64,000 bases of DNA from Astragalus membranaceus (GCA_039519185.1 CM076846.1:227900659-227964658), one strand, 5' to 3'; counted from the first letter of the stretch, positions 23,377 through 35,266 are shown. The notes: generated by a model not told the origin, from the sequence alone. Numbers and translations are program-made.

Positions 23377-24739
23377 TTATCTTTGCTCGATTCTAACTTC
23401 GTTTAATGTTGGCTTATACTGTTTTAAATACTTGCCATTTATTTTGAAGATTCTGTTTTCGTCACCCAATTCTTCGACTTCGTATGCCCCATTAGAAAAA
23501 CATTGCAATATGCGAAGTGGACCTTCCCAACTAGGTGACCATTTACCCAAAACTCTATCTTTTTTATCCATAGGCAACAACACTTTCCAAACTAAATCAC
23601 CTGAATTAAAAGTTTTTAACTTAACCTTTTTGTTATAAGCTTTAGCTACTCTTTCCTTCTGTCGAATAAGCATTTCCAAAGCTAACAACCTTTCTTCGTC
23701 TAAATCAACTAACTCATCAAGCATCATATTCCAATAATGATCAAAAGGAATTTCACACTGTCTTTGAATTCTTGTTGATTGTAAACAGATTTCAACAGGC
23801 AATACTGCATCGTGTCCAAAGGTTAACCTGTATGGAGTAGCATTGATAGATTCTTTGGGTGAATTTCTACAAGCCCATAAAACTTGATCCAAAGTGTTAT
23901 GCCAATTTCTGGGTTTTTGCCCAACATGCTTTTTAATCAAGTTAATAATGATCTTATTGGCAGCTTCCACTTGACCATTGGCTTGTGCATAATATGGTGT
24001 CGAAGTTAATAACTTAAAACCAATTTCAGAAGCAAATTCCACCATTTTTCGACCAGTGAAAACAGAACCCTGATCTGTAGTTATGGTTTCTGGAATTCCA
24101 TACCTATAAATAATATGATTTCGGATAAACCGTATTACTGCTTCTTGATCAACATTGGTTAAAGGTATTGCTTCAACCCATTTGGTAAAATAATCAATTC
24201 CTACTAATATATACTTATGACCTTTTGATGATGTTGGTTTTATTTCTCCAATTATATCCAGAGCCCAACCTCTGAATGGCCAAGGTTTCACTATGGCATG
24301 CAATTCATTTGCAGGCACATGTTGTATTCCAGCATGCTTTTGACACTCTTGGCATCCTTTGGCAAACTCTATACAATCTTTCAACATTGATGGCCAATAT
24401 ATTCCTTGTCGAAATAATAGCCATTTAATTTTATGGCCTACTTGGTGCGAACCACAAGCTCCACTGTGTGTTTCAGAAACTGCTAAATATGCCTCATTTT
24501 CACTAAGACATTTCAATAATACTCCTTCAGGAGTTTTCTTAAACAATTCGTTTCCAATTATCACATAGCTTAAAGCTCTGTACTTTACCTTTTTATTGGT
24601 ATTTCCTGTGGGATTTTGCAAGTATTATACGATAGGCCTTCGCCAATCATCATTGGACATATTGTCAATAGCAAAAACTTCTGCTAAAACAACTTCATCA
24701 ACAATGTGGCGTTGTTCAATACATTCCTCATCTGTATTT
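23377..24739 (-). pseudogene. Integrase, interrupted by a stop codon and joined to a frameshifted upstream part
   Basis: The main frame (24621-23377) carries the HHCC zinc finger (GSHQVGHK ... CQECQKHAG), the D-D-E core (LDIIGEIKP; TTDQGSVF; NGQVEAANK) and a C-terminal domain ending NGKYLKQYKPT, so the enzyme core looks intact. At about 24626-24628 an in-frame TAA interrupts the conserved approach WRRPIV-stop-YLQNP. Upstream, a 15-17-base G run (C run on the plus strand, 24745-24761) changes frame relative to RNase H. Confidence 0.88.
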
Positions 24740-24740
24740 G

Positions 24741-26532
24741 TTACCCCCCCCCCCCCCCAGTTTTTGGTGTTGACAATAATGATGAAGAAATATCATCAGA
24801 TACGAGTTTCTCTTTTATTTCGATTAATTCTTCAAGGCTTTGTTTTGAAACTCTATAACCTGATGCAATTTGGGCCAAATCATTCGCCACTTGATTATCA
24901 ACTCGTGGTAAATGTTCTAAATGAACAGAGTCAAATCTCTTTAACAAGGAATTGGCCATAATAAAGTATTTAATAAGGTGCTCTTTAATACATTTATATT
25001 CTTTGGTCATTTGTTTGATAACCAATTCTGAATCACCTTTTATTTCGATACATCTTGCCCCCAGCTCAAGTAAAATTTCAAGGCCTATAATTAGAGTCTC
25101 ATACTCAGCTTCATTATTTGAGCAATGATTTCGAATCTTACACTTGTACTTCGTTGGAATGTTATTTGGTGAAATAATTAAAACACCAATCCCAACTCCT
25201 TTTTTATGACTCGAACCATCAAAATACAACCTCCAAGGATATGTGTCTACGAAATGTAATGTTTCTTCGACAACAGAGTGGTCCACTATAAAATCAGCAA
25301 CCACTTGTCCTTTAATTGATTTTAAAGGTTGATAAGTTAAGTCATATTCAGACAAAGCTAAAGCCCACTTACCAATTCTACTATGCATTATTGGTTTCGA
25401 CAGCATATGCTTAATAATATCAGAATGCGAATAAACACAAACATTAGCTGGCTTTATATATTGCTTTAACTTTGTGCAAGAAAAATACAAGCAAAGGCAC
25501 AACTTTTCTATAGAACTGTACCTAGTTTCAGCATCTATTAAGACTCTACTAAGGTAATATATGGCTCTTTCGACACCATTATCATCCTCTTGAGCTAACA
25601 TGCTACCTATTGTTTTTTCAGATGCTGCTATATACAATTTGAGCACTTTGTTTCTAATAATAGGCATTAGAATTGGTGGTTTCATCAAATAAGACTTAAT
25701 TACTTCAAAGGCTGCTTGATGAACTGATTCCCATTTGAAAACTTCTTCTTTCTTCAGTCTCAACAATGGCGAAAATGCTTGAGTTTTGCCACTTAGATTT
25801 GATATGAATCTTCGTAGGAAATTGATTTTTCCCAACAATGACTGAAGTTCTTTTTTGGTTGGAGGAGCTTTCATTTCAATTATAGCTTTAGTCTTATTCT
25901 GATTGATTTCAATGCCTTTTTTGTGCACCACAAAACCCAAGAAATCTCCTGGCAGTTCTGATGAATTTGTTCTTGAACAACCTTTCGATCTCCTCTTTAA
26001 TTTTAGTTAATATTTGAGGAGCAAACCTTCTTGGTATCTGCTTCACTGGCTTCTTCTCTGGTCGAATTGGCAATTGCAATTCCACAACGTCTCGACTCAA
26101 TCCAGGCATTTCGTCCTAGTCCCAAGCAAAGCAATCTTTGAACTCCCTCAGTAATGTTATAACTTGGGCTTTTAATGCAACATCCAAGTATGCACTAACA
26201 TAAGTTGGCCTCTTCTTTGAGCCATCTCCCAAATCTACTTCCTCCAATGGATCTTGAGCTTGCATTCGCTTTGTTGAATCTCTAGGATCCTTTTCAAACC
26301 CTAATGGCTCATTACCATAAATGCAATCAAGCTTTCCATTCATAATAATGCCATTTTCGTCTTCAGAACCTTTGGCTTCGACAGCCATTGTTTGATGATT
26401 TAATTCGGCTTCCATAGCCGTTTTTAACTTATTTTCGGCCATATAAGCCGTAATCTTGTTCCATGCATTAGGAACTGACATAGGAAACATTTTAAGAATC
26501 AGAATACCACCCCTCAGGTTGGGCAGTAGCAT
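24741..26532 (-). pseudogene. Reverse transcriptase/RNase H, catalytic RT core deleted
   Basis: The N-terminal RT part (26532-25970) reaches FKNKFIRTAR and then jumps straight to RFLGFVVHKKGIEIN, so the palm with the YXDD motif is missing (normally about 160-170 residues). The junction also changes frame. An in-frame TAG at about 26115-26117 precedes DEMPGLSRDVVELQLP, and the link to protease is frameshifted near 26495. After the gap the RT thumb/connection, a first RNase H region (IGSMLAQEDDNGVERAIYYL), and a second, archaeal-type RNase H (WRLYFDGSSHKKGVG; NNEAEYETLIIGLEI; IKGDSELVIKQ; RVDNQVANDLA) with its D-E-D-D residues are readable to the G run. Confidence 0.9.
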
Positions 26533-27613
26533 CTCCTATTATTTGCCTTTCCCAAACAAAACCATAGTTTGGATGCAAATTAACTGAAGCAAATACATTA
26601 TCAGCAAGAATGTATGCCTCATTAGAAGATGGACATGGCGCAATGTTCGCCAATCTTTTCTCAAAATTTTCCTTGGTGATGTGATTCACGTCAGCACGAA
26701 AATAACTTTGGTCTGCTTCAATGTATTCGACAAGACCATCTTCCTTCCACATCACTAGTCTTTGATGTAATGTCGAAGGCACAGCACCGACTCCATGTAT
26801 CCACTCCCTTCCAAGTAACATATTGAAGTTTGCTTTGGAAGCAATCACTAAGAACAAAGTGGTCCTCTTGATAGTTCCAACAATCAATTCCACTTCAATG
26901 GCTCCAAGAGAATAACCAGTTTTGCCTTCGTAATTACTTAAGACAATATTGTGTGGCTTAAGGTCAGTGATGGATATGCCTATCTTCTTCATAAGCACTT
27001 CAGGCATAAGATTCACAGCAGCACCTCCATCAACTAACACTTTGTTGATGCCAATACCATTAACCTTAGCCTGAATATATAAAGGCTTCAGGTGATTCTG
27101 CATACTCGTATCTGGCCTCTCGAAAGTAGCCATCTGCTCTTCGACACAACCATCATTCATCACATAGTAACACATGGGTTTGTGACAAGCCATATCTTCA
27201 GTAAAATCTTCTTCCTCACTGTTAGGCACAGTTATGACATCATACTCCAGTGGCAATATTGACACCACATTACAGACGACATCGAAGTCATCATCAGAAT
27301 CATCAAAACCAGAACCTATGTCCTCATCAGAGTCGGACTGAGATTCTTTCCCTTTAAATGTCGAAGATGGAGGACATATTCTTTCAAGTGCATGCCTTCT
27401 AGGTTTTTCCATCGAAACATCCTTGCCTTTTGCCTTATTTACCACATTTGTAGGCTTAGCAACATCAGCACTGGTACTTGCCTCAACCTTAGAAGCCACC
27501 TTCTTATCACCCAACTGGACTTTGATTCCAAAGTGACTAGGAACCTTGTTTACGTCTAAAGAAGCTTTCTTCTTCTGTTTTCTCTGAAAACGACGCCACT
27601 GGGTTTTAGTCAT
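26492..27613 (-). pseudogene. Aspartic protease region of the gypsy element
   Basis: Contains the protease active site in the Tat-type form VLVDGGAAVNLMP, with flap and body (AIEVELIVGTIKRTTLFLV; ANFNMLLGREWIHGV). The N-terminal linker is Lys-rich then acidic. The frame is the same as gag, separated from it by one TAG codon, and ends by frameshift into RT. The domain itself is unbroken. Confidence 0.85.
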
Positions 27614-27619
27614 AGGATT

Positions 27620-30099
27620 CTAACCTTTATAATTATTCCGATAATTATACTTGTTGGAATAATACTCATCTTGATGGACAACTTGAGCAGGTGCATTGTT
27701 GTGAACCCATTTTCCAACAGGGGAATTCGTCTGTGGAACGAAGGCTTTACCAAACAGTTTCATGGATCCTTTCTTTCCTGGCTTTTGGCTTGTCGAAGGC
27801 TTAGTCGAAACACTAGCCTTGCTAGATGAAGGCTTAGTCGTAACATTGGCCTTGTAACCAGGAAGCTCAGTGCTACCAAAATCAAAGGATGGCCTATTGT
27901 CAAGCCATTTCCTCTTACGTTGTTCCTGATCCTGGTATCCTTCAACAGCTTTAGCTGCCTCTTTGTCGAAAACAGCACTGCACCTTGGACATAGCATAAC
28001 CTCAGAATTGTTCCACTTACATCCGTTGAGGAAATCTATCAATTCCTCTTCAGCTTTTGGGTACACCACATGCTTCTTTCCATCGTACTCTTTCACAGTT
28101 ACCTGTTGTTTTTCTCCTTCAGCATAAATAAAACCTTCGAATTGTTTGGTAGGGTATTTGAGAGTTTTTGGGGAATTTTCCATTTCAGCGTCTACCATAT
28201 TTACATTCGCTTCGAAAGGCTCTGAATACATGGCTTCAGCTTTAGGTAAAGGGTCATCCACAACTTGCATTGGAGCTTTCATCTTTCTATCCTCAAATTT
28301 TAATCTACCTTCTTCGATCGCTTTTTGCACAAGATCCCTGAAAAGCACACAACGGTCAGTGTTATGTCCCAAAAAATTATGGAACTTACAATAACCCTTT
28401 TTCTTTCTCTGGTCAAGAGTTGGTACTTTTAAACCACTAGGTACCAATATCTGACCATCTTTTACTAACAGATCAAATATTTCATCACATTTAGTAACAT
28501 CAAAAGTATATGTCTTAGGCACAAATCTGTCATTTTTTGGCTCAACAGGATTTTTCTCATTAGCAGGCCTTAGTAATTTACAAGTATAAGGAGGACCAGG
28601 CTTGAGTTCAGCCACGTCTATCTCCTCTTCTTCGACATCACCGAATGCGACGTCAAATTCTTCTTTGACATATGCAATTTTTTCTTTTTTAGGAATCCTA
28701 GTTGACCTAGATTTCTCCTCTTTTAACCTTTCAACTTGTCGAACTCTATCAGCCAATTGAGCCATGTCTCTTAGATAAGATGTGTCCAATTTCTTTCTGA
28801 TTGAATAATCAAGACCACCAGCAGCCATTTCGACGAGTTCATGTTCAGGCACTTGTGTGAAACAACGAGCCTTCAGTAGCCTAAACCTATTCAAATAGTC
28901 ATCAACAGTTTCAGGCATTTTGCGCTGAACACTGGCCAATTCTTTGAGACTAATCTTAGATTGGCCCATGTAAAACTGCGCATGAAATGCTTTTTCTAAT
29001 TGCCCCCATGTGAAAATAGAACCAGGGGGTAATGTAGTAAACCAAGTAAAAGCATTTTTTGTTAAAGAATTTGGGAAATATTTCATCTTCAAATTCTCAT
29101 TTTGGGCTATATCCCCAGACTCAGTCAAATAACGAGCAATATGTTCGACAGTAGACTCTTTTGTGTCACCACCAAACTTAGTATATTTAGGAACTTTCCA
29201 GCCCCTTGGTAACTCAGTTTGCAACACATATTCACACAATGGTGATATGAAATTTGGCCTATGTAAGCCTACATTAACGCCATTTTGTGTCAATATAGTT
29301 TCTACTAAAGTGGCTATATTATCTTGAGCGCCAACATTATTTTGTTGCACTTGTCGAACAACTTCATCAGCGTTCTGATTTCGATTTACCAGAACAACTT
29401 CAGGAACATGATTTGCAGTTCCCTGACGTTCACCTACATTCACTGGGACTTCGACTGGAATTGTTCTTTGGGTATTAACAGGCAATCCATTATTTACTGT
29501 GTTGGGCATCTGCATATTACTAATATTTGGAGCCCCAAAGAAATCTGCAATTCGACCCATTTGATTGGCTAACATTTGGTAACTAGTATTAGTATTTTGA
29601 ATCAATGGATTAAAAACCGTACCGATTTGTTGGGTTAACATATTAACCATATCATGATTGCTCTCATCAACTTGTTGTCGTAAGGCAAACAAAGATTCAT
29701 TGGTTAATGCTGTGGGATTTCGACCCATTACACTTTCAGAAGAAACATGTACAGGAGACATGGTCGAAATATGTGGCATTCCAGTAGGCATGCCATACGA
29801 TCCAGAAGGAAATGCAGGAAAACTTACATTATGAAAATGTGGATTTAAACCGCTTTCTATTGCCATATAAGGACTATGAAGTCCCATATGTGACGGCAAA
29901 GGCATAGGCATAGATGCCATGTTTGACTGCGTTGATCCAACGTTAGTCATTGATACTGAAGGAACGGTTGTTGATGATGATGGGGATATATTGTTCCCAT
30001 AACCACCCCTGCATTTACGTTTGCAGAGTCTACTATTGTTCCCTGTTCTTGTGAAATCACAGGATTAGAACTAGACGCATTATTAGTAGGACGAACCAT
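27620..30099 (-). pseudogene. Gag (capsid/nucleocapsid), N-terminal frameshift
   Basis: The long frame 29950-27620 encodes 776 residues, with capsid helices (ITWFTTLPPGS-like FTWFTTLPPGSIFTWGQLE; LNRFRLLKARCFTQVPEHEL) and a zinc-knuckle-like CKFHNFLGHNTDRC. Homologous coding sequence continues upstream in another frame from an ATG at 30099 (MVRPTNNASSS), so a one-base change near 30000 probably breaks the true N-terminus. Gag ends NNYKG-TAG-NPMTKTQWRR, and the protease frame continues after this single stop. Whether TAG is a readthrough signal or a mutation cannot be told from one copy. Confidence 0.88.
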
Positions 30100-30173
30100 T
30101 TTTCCACTTCTTAAGTACATGCAAATACAAACACATACAAGAACATAGAAAAATTATGTATTAAAGGCAAACT

Positions 30174-30191
30174 GTCCCACTGGGCGTGCCA
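30174..30191 (-). other. Primer-binding site
   Basis: Three bases inside the 5' LTR, the minus strand reads TGGCACGCCCAGTGGGAC. It begins TGG, complementary to the CCA end of a tRNA, at the position expected for a primer-binding site. I have not assigned the tRNA. Confidence 0.75.
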
Positions 30192-30194
30192 ATT

Positions 30195-30877
30195 TGTTCG
30201 CTGGTGTTTTTAGCAAACAATCACTGGTTTTATTAGAAATGTTTGTGAGATTAAACCAGAAATCTCCAAAGCAATTGCCTTTAAACACCGCAGTTTGTCA
30301 ACAAATAGATTTTAAAAGGGAGACAATTCACCATGAAAATGGAAATCAAAGAAAAAGAAGTAATAAAATGGAACGCAGAAATGTAAAATGACTTGTATTG
30401 AAAGTAATAAATTGCATTAAATGTAAAGAGAATGGTGCACAAATTCACATACGTTGTACAATAATTCTTTTACTCTGTTTTCGCTGTGACTTGGAAGTTA
30501 GAGTTTCGGAACTGTGTGTTTGGTATAATAATTTGCCACCCTGATTTCTCCGTAGAAACTACTATTTATACAGAAAATAATGACTGAAATGTAAACTGCT
30601 ATGGACACGTGGCTACGTCTCAATAACCAGTGATGGACTTCGTGCCACGCTCGATGCCACATACTGTTTGCCAATAACTGCTTGACGAAGTCCTGAATAC
30701 ACTGTCCTGTCGAAAACTTTTCCCTGTCGAATTGGTGAAGACTTTTTCTGTCGAAAACATGCTGAGATGACTTAAATGTCACTTGTTCTTTCCGAAGGCA
30801 TTATGAATGATCTTTAATGAAGAGTCAAACCCTATTAACTAACCACTCAAAAGCCTTGTCGAAATTCTAGGCTAACA
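30195..30877 (-). repeat. 5' LTR (683 bp) of the gypsy element
   Basis: Identical to the 3' LTR apart from three substitutions and lack of 42 bp after 30666. The missing segment is bordered by ACTG in the longer copy, as expected for deletion between short direct repeats. Confidence 0.95.
30561..30570 (-). promoter_or_regulatory. TATA box of the 5' LTR
   Basis: Reads TATAAATAGT on the minus strand, in the LTR and pointing into gag. The same box is present in the 3' LTR at 19298-19307. Confidence 0.65.
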
Positions 30878-31488
30878 AGGGGGGAGCGGATTCTCTGAAG
30901 TCCACGCGGGAACGTGAGGCTAACGTTCAATGTCTCTCATCCGTCAGATTCATCAAATCTCCCCGAACTCACCACGTGGTTATCTTTTCTGAGTTACTTT
31001 TTTAAAAAAAGAATCAGCTTCTACAAAAGCAAATTCTTATCTCTTCTACAACGCCATACCTGGCGCTCCGCCCTTTTGCTGCAACCGCCTTCCCTAAGCC
31101 CCGCCTCGCCTCCGCTGCTTCACCCCATCTCTTGCCACTCGCGGTCCAAACTGGAATTTGTTCTCATTCTGTTAGTTAAAACAAACGGTCCAAACTGGAA
31201 AAACCATCTTCTCAAGGTGCAGTACAGCCTCGGCTCTCACATGATTGGGCGACGGTGGCGGCATGCAGAAGCAACAGCGGCGCTGCAAAGGAAGCGGTGA
31301 GGTTCTTTCTGTAAAGGCAACAGCTTAGTTGGTTCTGTGTTTGAAATTGATATTAGAAAAAGAAAAAAATGAAATTTGAGAGACACGTGGCAATTCATGG
31401 CTTGTGTGAATGATCCAACGATCAAAATAAAGGAACTGCATTGTGCAGTTCCCGCCAAAACGTTAGACGATCCTCTCCCTAGTGTAGG

Positions 31489-32259
31489 CTATGGACTATG
31501 GTGACGTTCTTCAAGGTTCGAAAGGGACCCCTATCTAAATCTGTGTCCCAATATTTGTTATTAAAAAATAATACGATCAAACATGTCCCAAATTTTCAAT
31601 TAGATCCTCTAATAAGATGAGATTTGAGAAGTTGAAATTAGGGTGCTTTGTTAGTGAAACTTTGGTATGGAGTATAGAGTTATCATGAAAGTTTTCGCCA
31701 AAAATAAATTCTGTAATTACTACAAATTAGTAAAAGGATCTTTAATTAGTGTTATGTTGAATGATTACTTGGAATGCATTAGGTGATATTACTGGGAAAC
31801 TCTGTTTCGGATTAGGCGTATAGTTCTTCAATTCGTCAGCTTCAATTATGTGAAAAGGATGATGGTGGCTATGGCGGCTCACTTGTCATTCAAGTCTTTC
31901 CTGCACCTCTTGGTGTCAAAGAAAAGAGTCTTCCTAATAGTAAATCCTAACAAATCTCGGGTTGCAACTTGCAAGCCAATAATAATAACATAAAGCAGAA
32001 TACATGCTCCTGCGATGTACGAAAAATACAGCATTGAGAAAACTTTATTAGAATGTATTTGTTTATCACAGTAAAAGTGAAGAAAACAAACAAATTAAAT
32101 TGGAAAAAATGGCACGTGGTATTAAACAAAAGTAGATTGTATTTACCTCTTTCTCTCGGTATTACTTGGCCAAAGGCTCCTTTTTTTAAACTCCCAAAAT
32201 AATGTGTCCTCAAATACGTAATGGTTTCGAGATAATTTTTTGTACGTACTCTTAACTGT
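31489..32259. other. Stretch between the nested elements and the LINE
   Basis: No gene seen. Parts may be further 5' LINE sequence too decayed to read. Confidence 0.4.
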
Positions 32260-33860
32260 TTAGGCCTATTATGAATATTATTGGTATACTTTCTAATTTG
32301 TACAAGAATTTTAAAGCCACTTTGAGTGATTTTATAGTTAGTGGTAGATGGTCTATCCTTGCGGATCTCATTAATCATTTCCCTCAGCTTCATTCTGAAA
32401 TTTAGGAAATTGTTATTCCCACTGTCTCGGGGGAGGATCAACTGATGTGGGATTGCTAATTCAGGAGACTTGACTTTCAATGATTCTTTTCTCTTTCACA
32501 TCCCCTGGACAGGTGGCTCCTTGGACCAAGACAGTTTGGAAGAATTGTATTCCTCCTTCTAGGGCTCTTCATAATAAAATGTCAATAGATGATTAGCTTT
32601 GGATTAGAGGTTGCACCGCTGTTTCTATTTGTGGTAGTGATTTAGAGACTTCTCAACACCTCTTCCTTGTCTGCCATTTTGCCAAGCATATTTGGAATTG
32701 GCTTGGTGGTATCCTGAGTATCTATTTTGATACTTCTTCATTTCAGAGCATTTTAACACCGACTTATCAAGGTTGGAGCCCTCAATTGAGCGATATTGTC
32801 TCTGCTGTGATTGTTAACATTTTTTGGACAAATTGGCACTGTAGGAATCATGTTAGATTTGATAGTCATGTGATCCCCTTACACTCGAGTATCAATTTAA
32901 TTATTCCTAACGTGACTTTAGCAGGAAATGCCTCTAAAGCATCATCTGCTGCTGAGTTCGTGATTATAAAGGTCTACAATACCATTGGTAATTACAAAAA
33001 TTCTTCAAACATCAAAGAGGTTATTTGGATCCACCCTTCTCCTTACATGATAAAGTGCAATACCGATGGTGCTGCTAAAGATTGTCCTGGTCCAGCTGCT
33101 TGTGGGGGTATTTTTAGAGACAGTGCTGCTATCCTTGGTTGTTTTTTCGCCTCCATTGGAAACAGCTATGCACTTCATGCTGAAATTGTTGGTGCTATGC
33201 TGGCTATTTAGATTGCTAGCTTTTGAAAACTGTTGGAAGTGTTTGTGGTTAGAATGTGACTCTCAATTAGTGGCTTCTGCCTTCAAGAATTGCAATGTAG
33301 TTCCTTGGAAGCTAAGAAATAGATGGAATAGTTGTCTATACTTGACTAGATAGATGACCTTCATTTGCACTCATATTTATAGAGAGGGTAATATTTGCGC
33401 TGATAAGCTTGCAAGCCATGGAACTAACTTAAGTGGTTTTGTTTGGTGGGATCTTATTCCTAGCTTCATTGTTGAGAATTTTTTCAGGAATATGTAAGGT
33501 TTGCGGTTTGCCTAACTATAGGTTTTGCTAATTTCTTTCTTCCTTTTGATAAATTGGGCCTTTCTTTGGTTTCCTGTTTTTGGTGTGCTGCAAATGATTG
33601 TTAATGGTTTTGGTGCTAACCTGGTTGGGACGAGAGTCATCATAGTGATGCTCTTGCACACCTGTATAGGATTGTCTTTTTTTCCTTTATGCTACAATGT
33701 TGTTTATGCTCATGGGTATTGGCCTAGTCTCCCCGTATTTTTTGTTCATTTTCTCTTTTATAGTATTCTTTTTCCTTCTCAATGTTTTTTCCATAAGGAA
33801 AATTTTGCATCAGAAGGTTTTAACGATGCTCAATATCCCTTTCTTTTGCTTTAAAAAAAA
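32260..33860 (+). pseudogene. Dead LINE (non-LTR retrotransposon) 3' part
   Basis: Conceptual translation with stops and frameshifts shows the end of a plant LINE ORF2: SNLYKNFKATLSDFIVSGRW, a zf-RVT region (IPPSRALHNKMSID; TSQHLFLVCHFAKHIWNW), then an RNase H domain (KCNTDGAAKDCPGPAACGG; ECDSQLVASAF; REGNICADKLASHG). A 3' UTR-like tail follows and ends with an A run (33853-33860). Plus orientation, 5'-truncated. The longest clean frame is 32786-33211. Confidence 0.8.
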
Positions 33861-35266
33861 TACGTAATGTTTTCCAACCAACCAACATACTAAAATACAG
33901 TTTTCTAATGATTCTTCTAGGAAGTTTTACTAGGACAACAATATTTTAAAAGTTGTCATTTTCCATTTAGTTAAATTCAGAGACAACATAGTCGTTGTTA
34001 ATTTATGGCTAAGTACCTTCAAGACACGAAGTACGTTGACAATAATTGACTAATTATTTAAGAATATAAATTACTTGTATAATAAGGACTTTGTTCCACT
34101 CACCCCCTTCGCCTTGAGAGGGACAAGTTCGTGCTTTATAGCCATTGTTTCCTTTCTAATGATTGGGTAGCTTTCATGTTTTGGTTCATTCATGTAATAA
34201 TTATTAAGACAAAGAATAGCGAGGAGGAGATTCTTCCGAATATGCAAAACACTTTTGAAGATTGCTGTGAGTGATCCTTCCTTACCTTCCAATCGTATAT
34301 GATATTGATAGTGTAAGACAAGATTAAGAGCATTAACTTTTCCCACATTGCATTCCATCTTTATTTTCATTGATTGATGATATATCCCTTTTAACAATAT
34401 CTTGCAACAAGTATTGTCAAAAACATATGTATAAATTAATTATTAATATTTCATTCTATTGTTTTTTTTAATAATCTAGTATATATTTTGTGTCAATTTT
34501 TAACCCGGTGACTTTTTTTTTCAGTAAATGAAGTAACAATCATGTACACGATTTTTTTGTCATTAGACGAAGTGACAACCACCACCTATAAACTCATACA
34601 CAGTAAAAAATAGCTGAGACATCATTACAAGATTATGTGCATGTTTGGTTACGCGGTGGAGCAACACAATGGTGCGTCTATGATAACAGAAGCGCTTCCT
34701 TCATGTTTGGGTGTTCTTCCAACTCGATTTTCGTCGTACGGCAGCCGCGAAAAGTCATGGCAAAACTGAAGCAAACAAATCGTAGCTTCTGCGTTCACCA
34801 CAGTCGATTCTATATTTTGATTTCTCTGCTTTGCCAATTTTACCCTCTCTCTTTTAGTTTCCATTCAGATCTGTGTAGAGAATATGACTGCAGAGAAGAA
34901 GAACTTGATGTGAGAAGAAGAGAAAAAGAAATAAGAAAAAATGGAGGAAATTTTTCTAATTTACCCTCATAAATCCCTTTTGCTCCATAAATCAAGCATT
35001 ATTTTTCGCCTGAACCTTCTCTGAAAGTTTGCTGTTGCGGCTACCGTGGAAGAAAATATGCTCTACGTTAGTGATGATGGGAATTGGGCTTTGAGGCCCA
35101 TTTGTCTATTTTTTTTAAGAATCCTTTATTTATTTTGGTGGTAATTTTTTCAACAAAGCTAATGTGGTTATTACTATTATGAAGCCCCATTTTTAATTTT
35201 TGTTTATCTATTGCCAAGATTTTGACGTGAATCTATATATAAATAAAAGTAAATTATATATATGTA

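Larger units (their letters stand above)
18933..30877 (-). mobile_element. Ty3/gypsy (Tat/Ogre-like) LTR retrotransposon with antisense PMD gene, recent insertion
   Basis: Two LTRs (TGTTCG...CTAACA in plus orientation) are bounded by a perfect 5-bp target duplication AGGGG (18928-18932 and 30878-30882). On the minus strand, in order: 5' LTR, primer-binding site, gag, protease, RT remnant, RNase H plus a second RNase H, integrase, then an antisense (plus-strand) PMD gene, a polypurine tract and the 3' LTR. The double RNase H, the DGG protease motif and the extra ORF between integrase and the 3' LTR place it in the Tat lineage. Pol is disrupted by premature stops, frameshifts and loss of the RT core, so it cannot move on its own. 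Total 11,945 bp. Confidence 0.93.
18931..31479. mobile_element. Small Mutator-like element split by the gypsy insertion
   Basis: The 9-mer TAGTGTAGG occurs at 18922-18930 and again at 31480-31488. Just inside, the left end (2 bp here, resumed after the gypsy element at 30883) reads GGGGAGCGGATTCTCTG, and the right end reverse-complemented reads GGGAGAGGATCGTCTAAC; both continue into a GCGGGAAC word. A 9-bp duplication with such ends indicates a Mutator-like element of about 0.6 kb once the gypsy is removed. Its interior (31050-31310) is GC-rich and could be a captured gene piece. The gypsy sits only 2 bp inside the left end. Confidence 0.65.

Noticed and set aside
34071..34397. 108-codon minus-strand frame ending in a Lys-rich stretch
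   Set aside because: Isolated, no recognisable family, no splice partners; possibly old repeat DNA.
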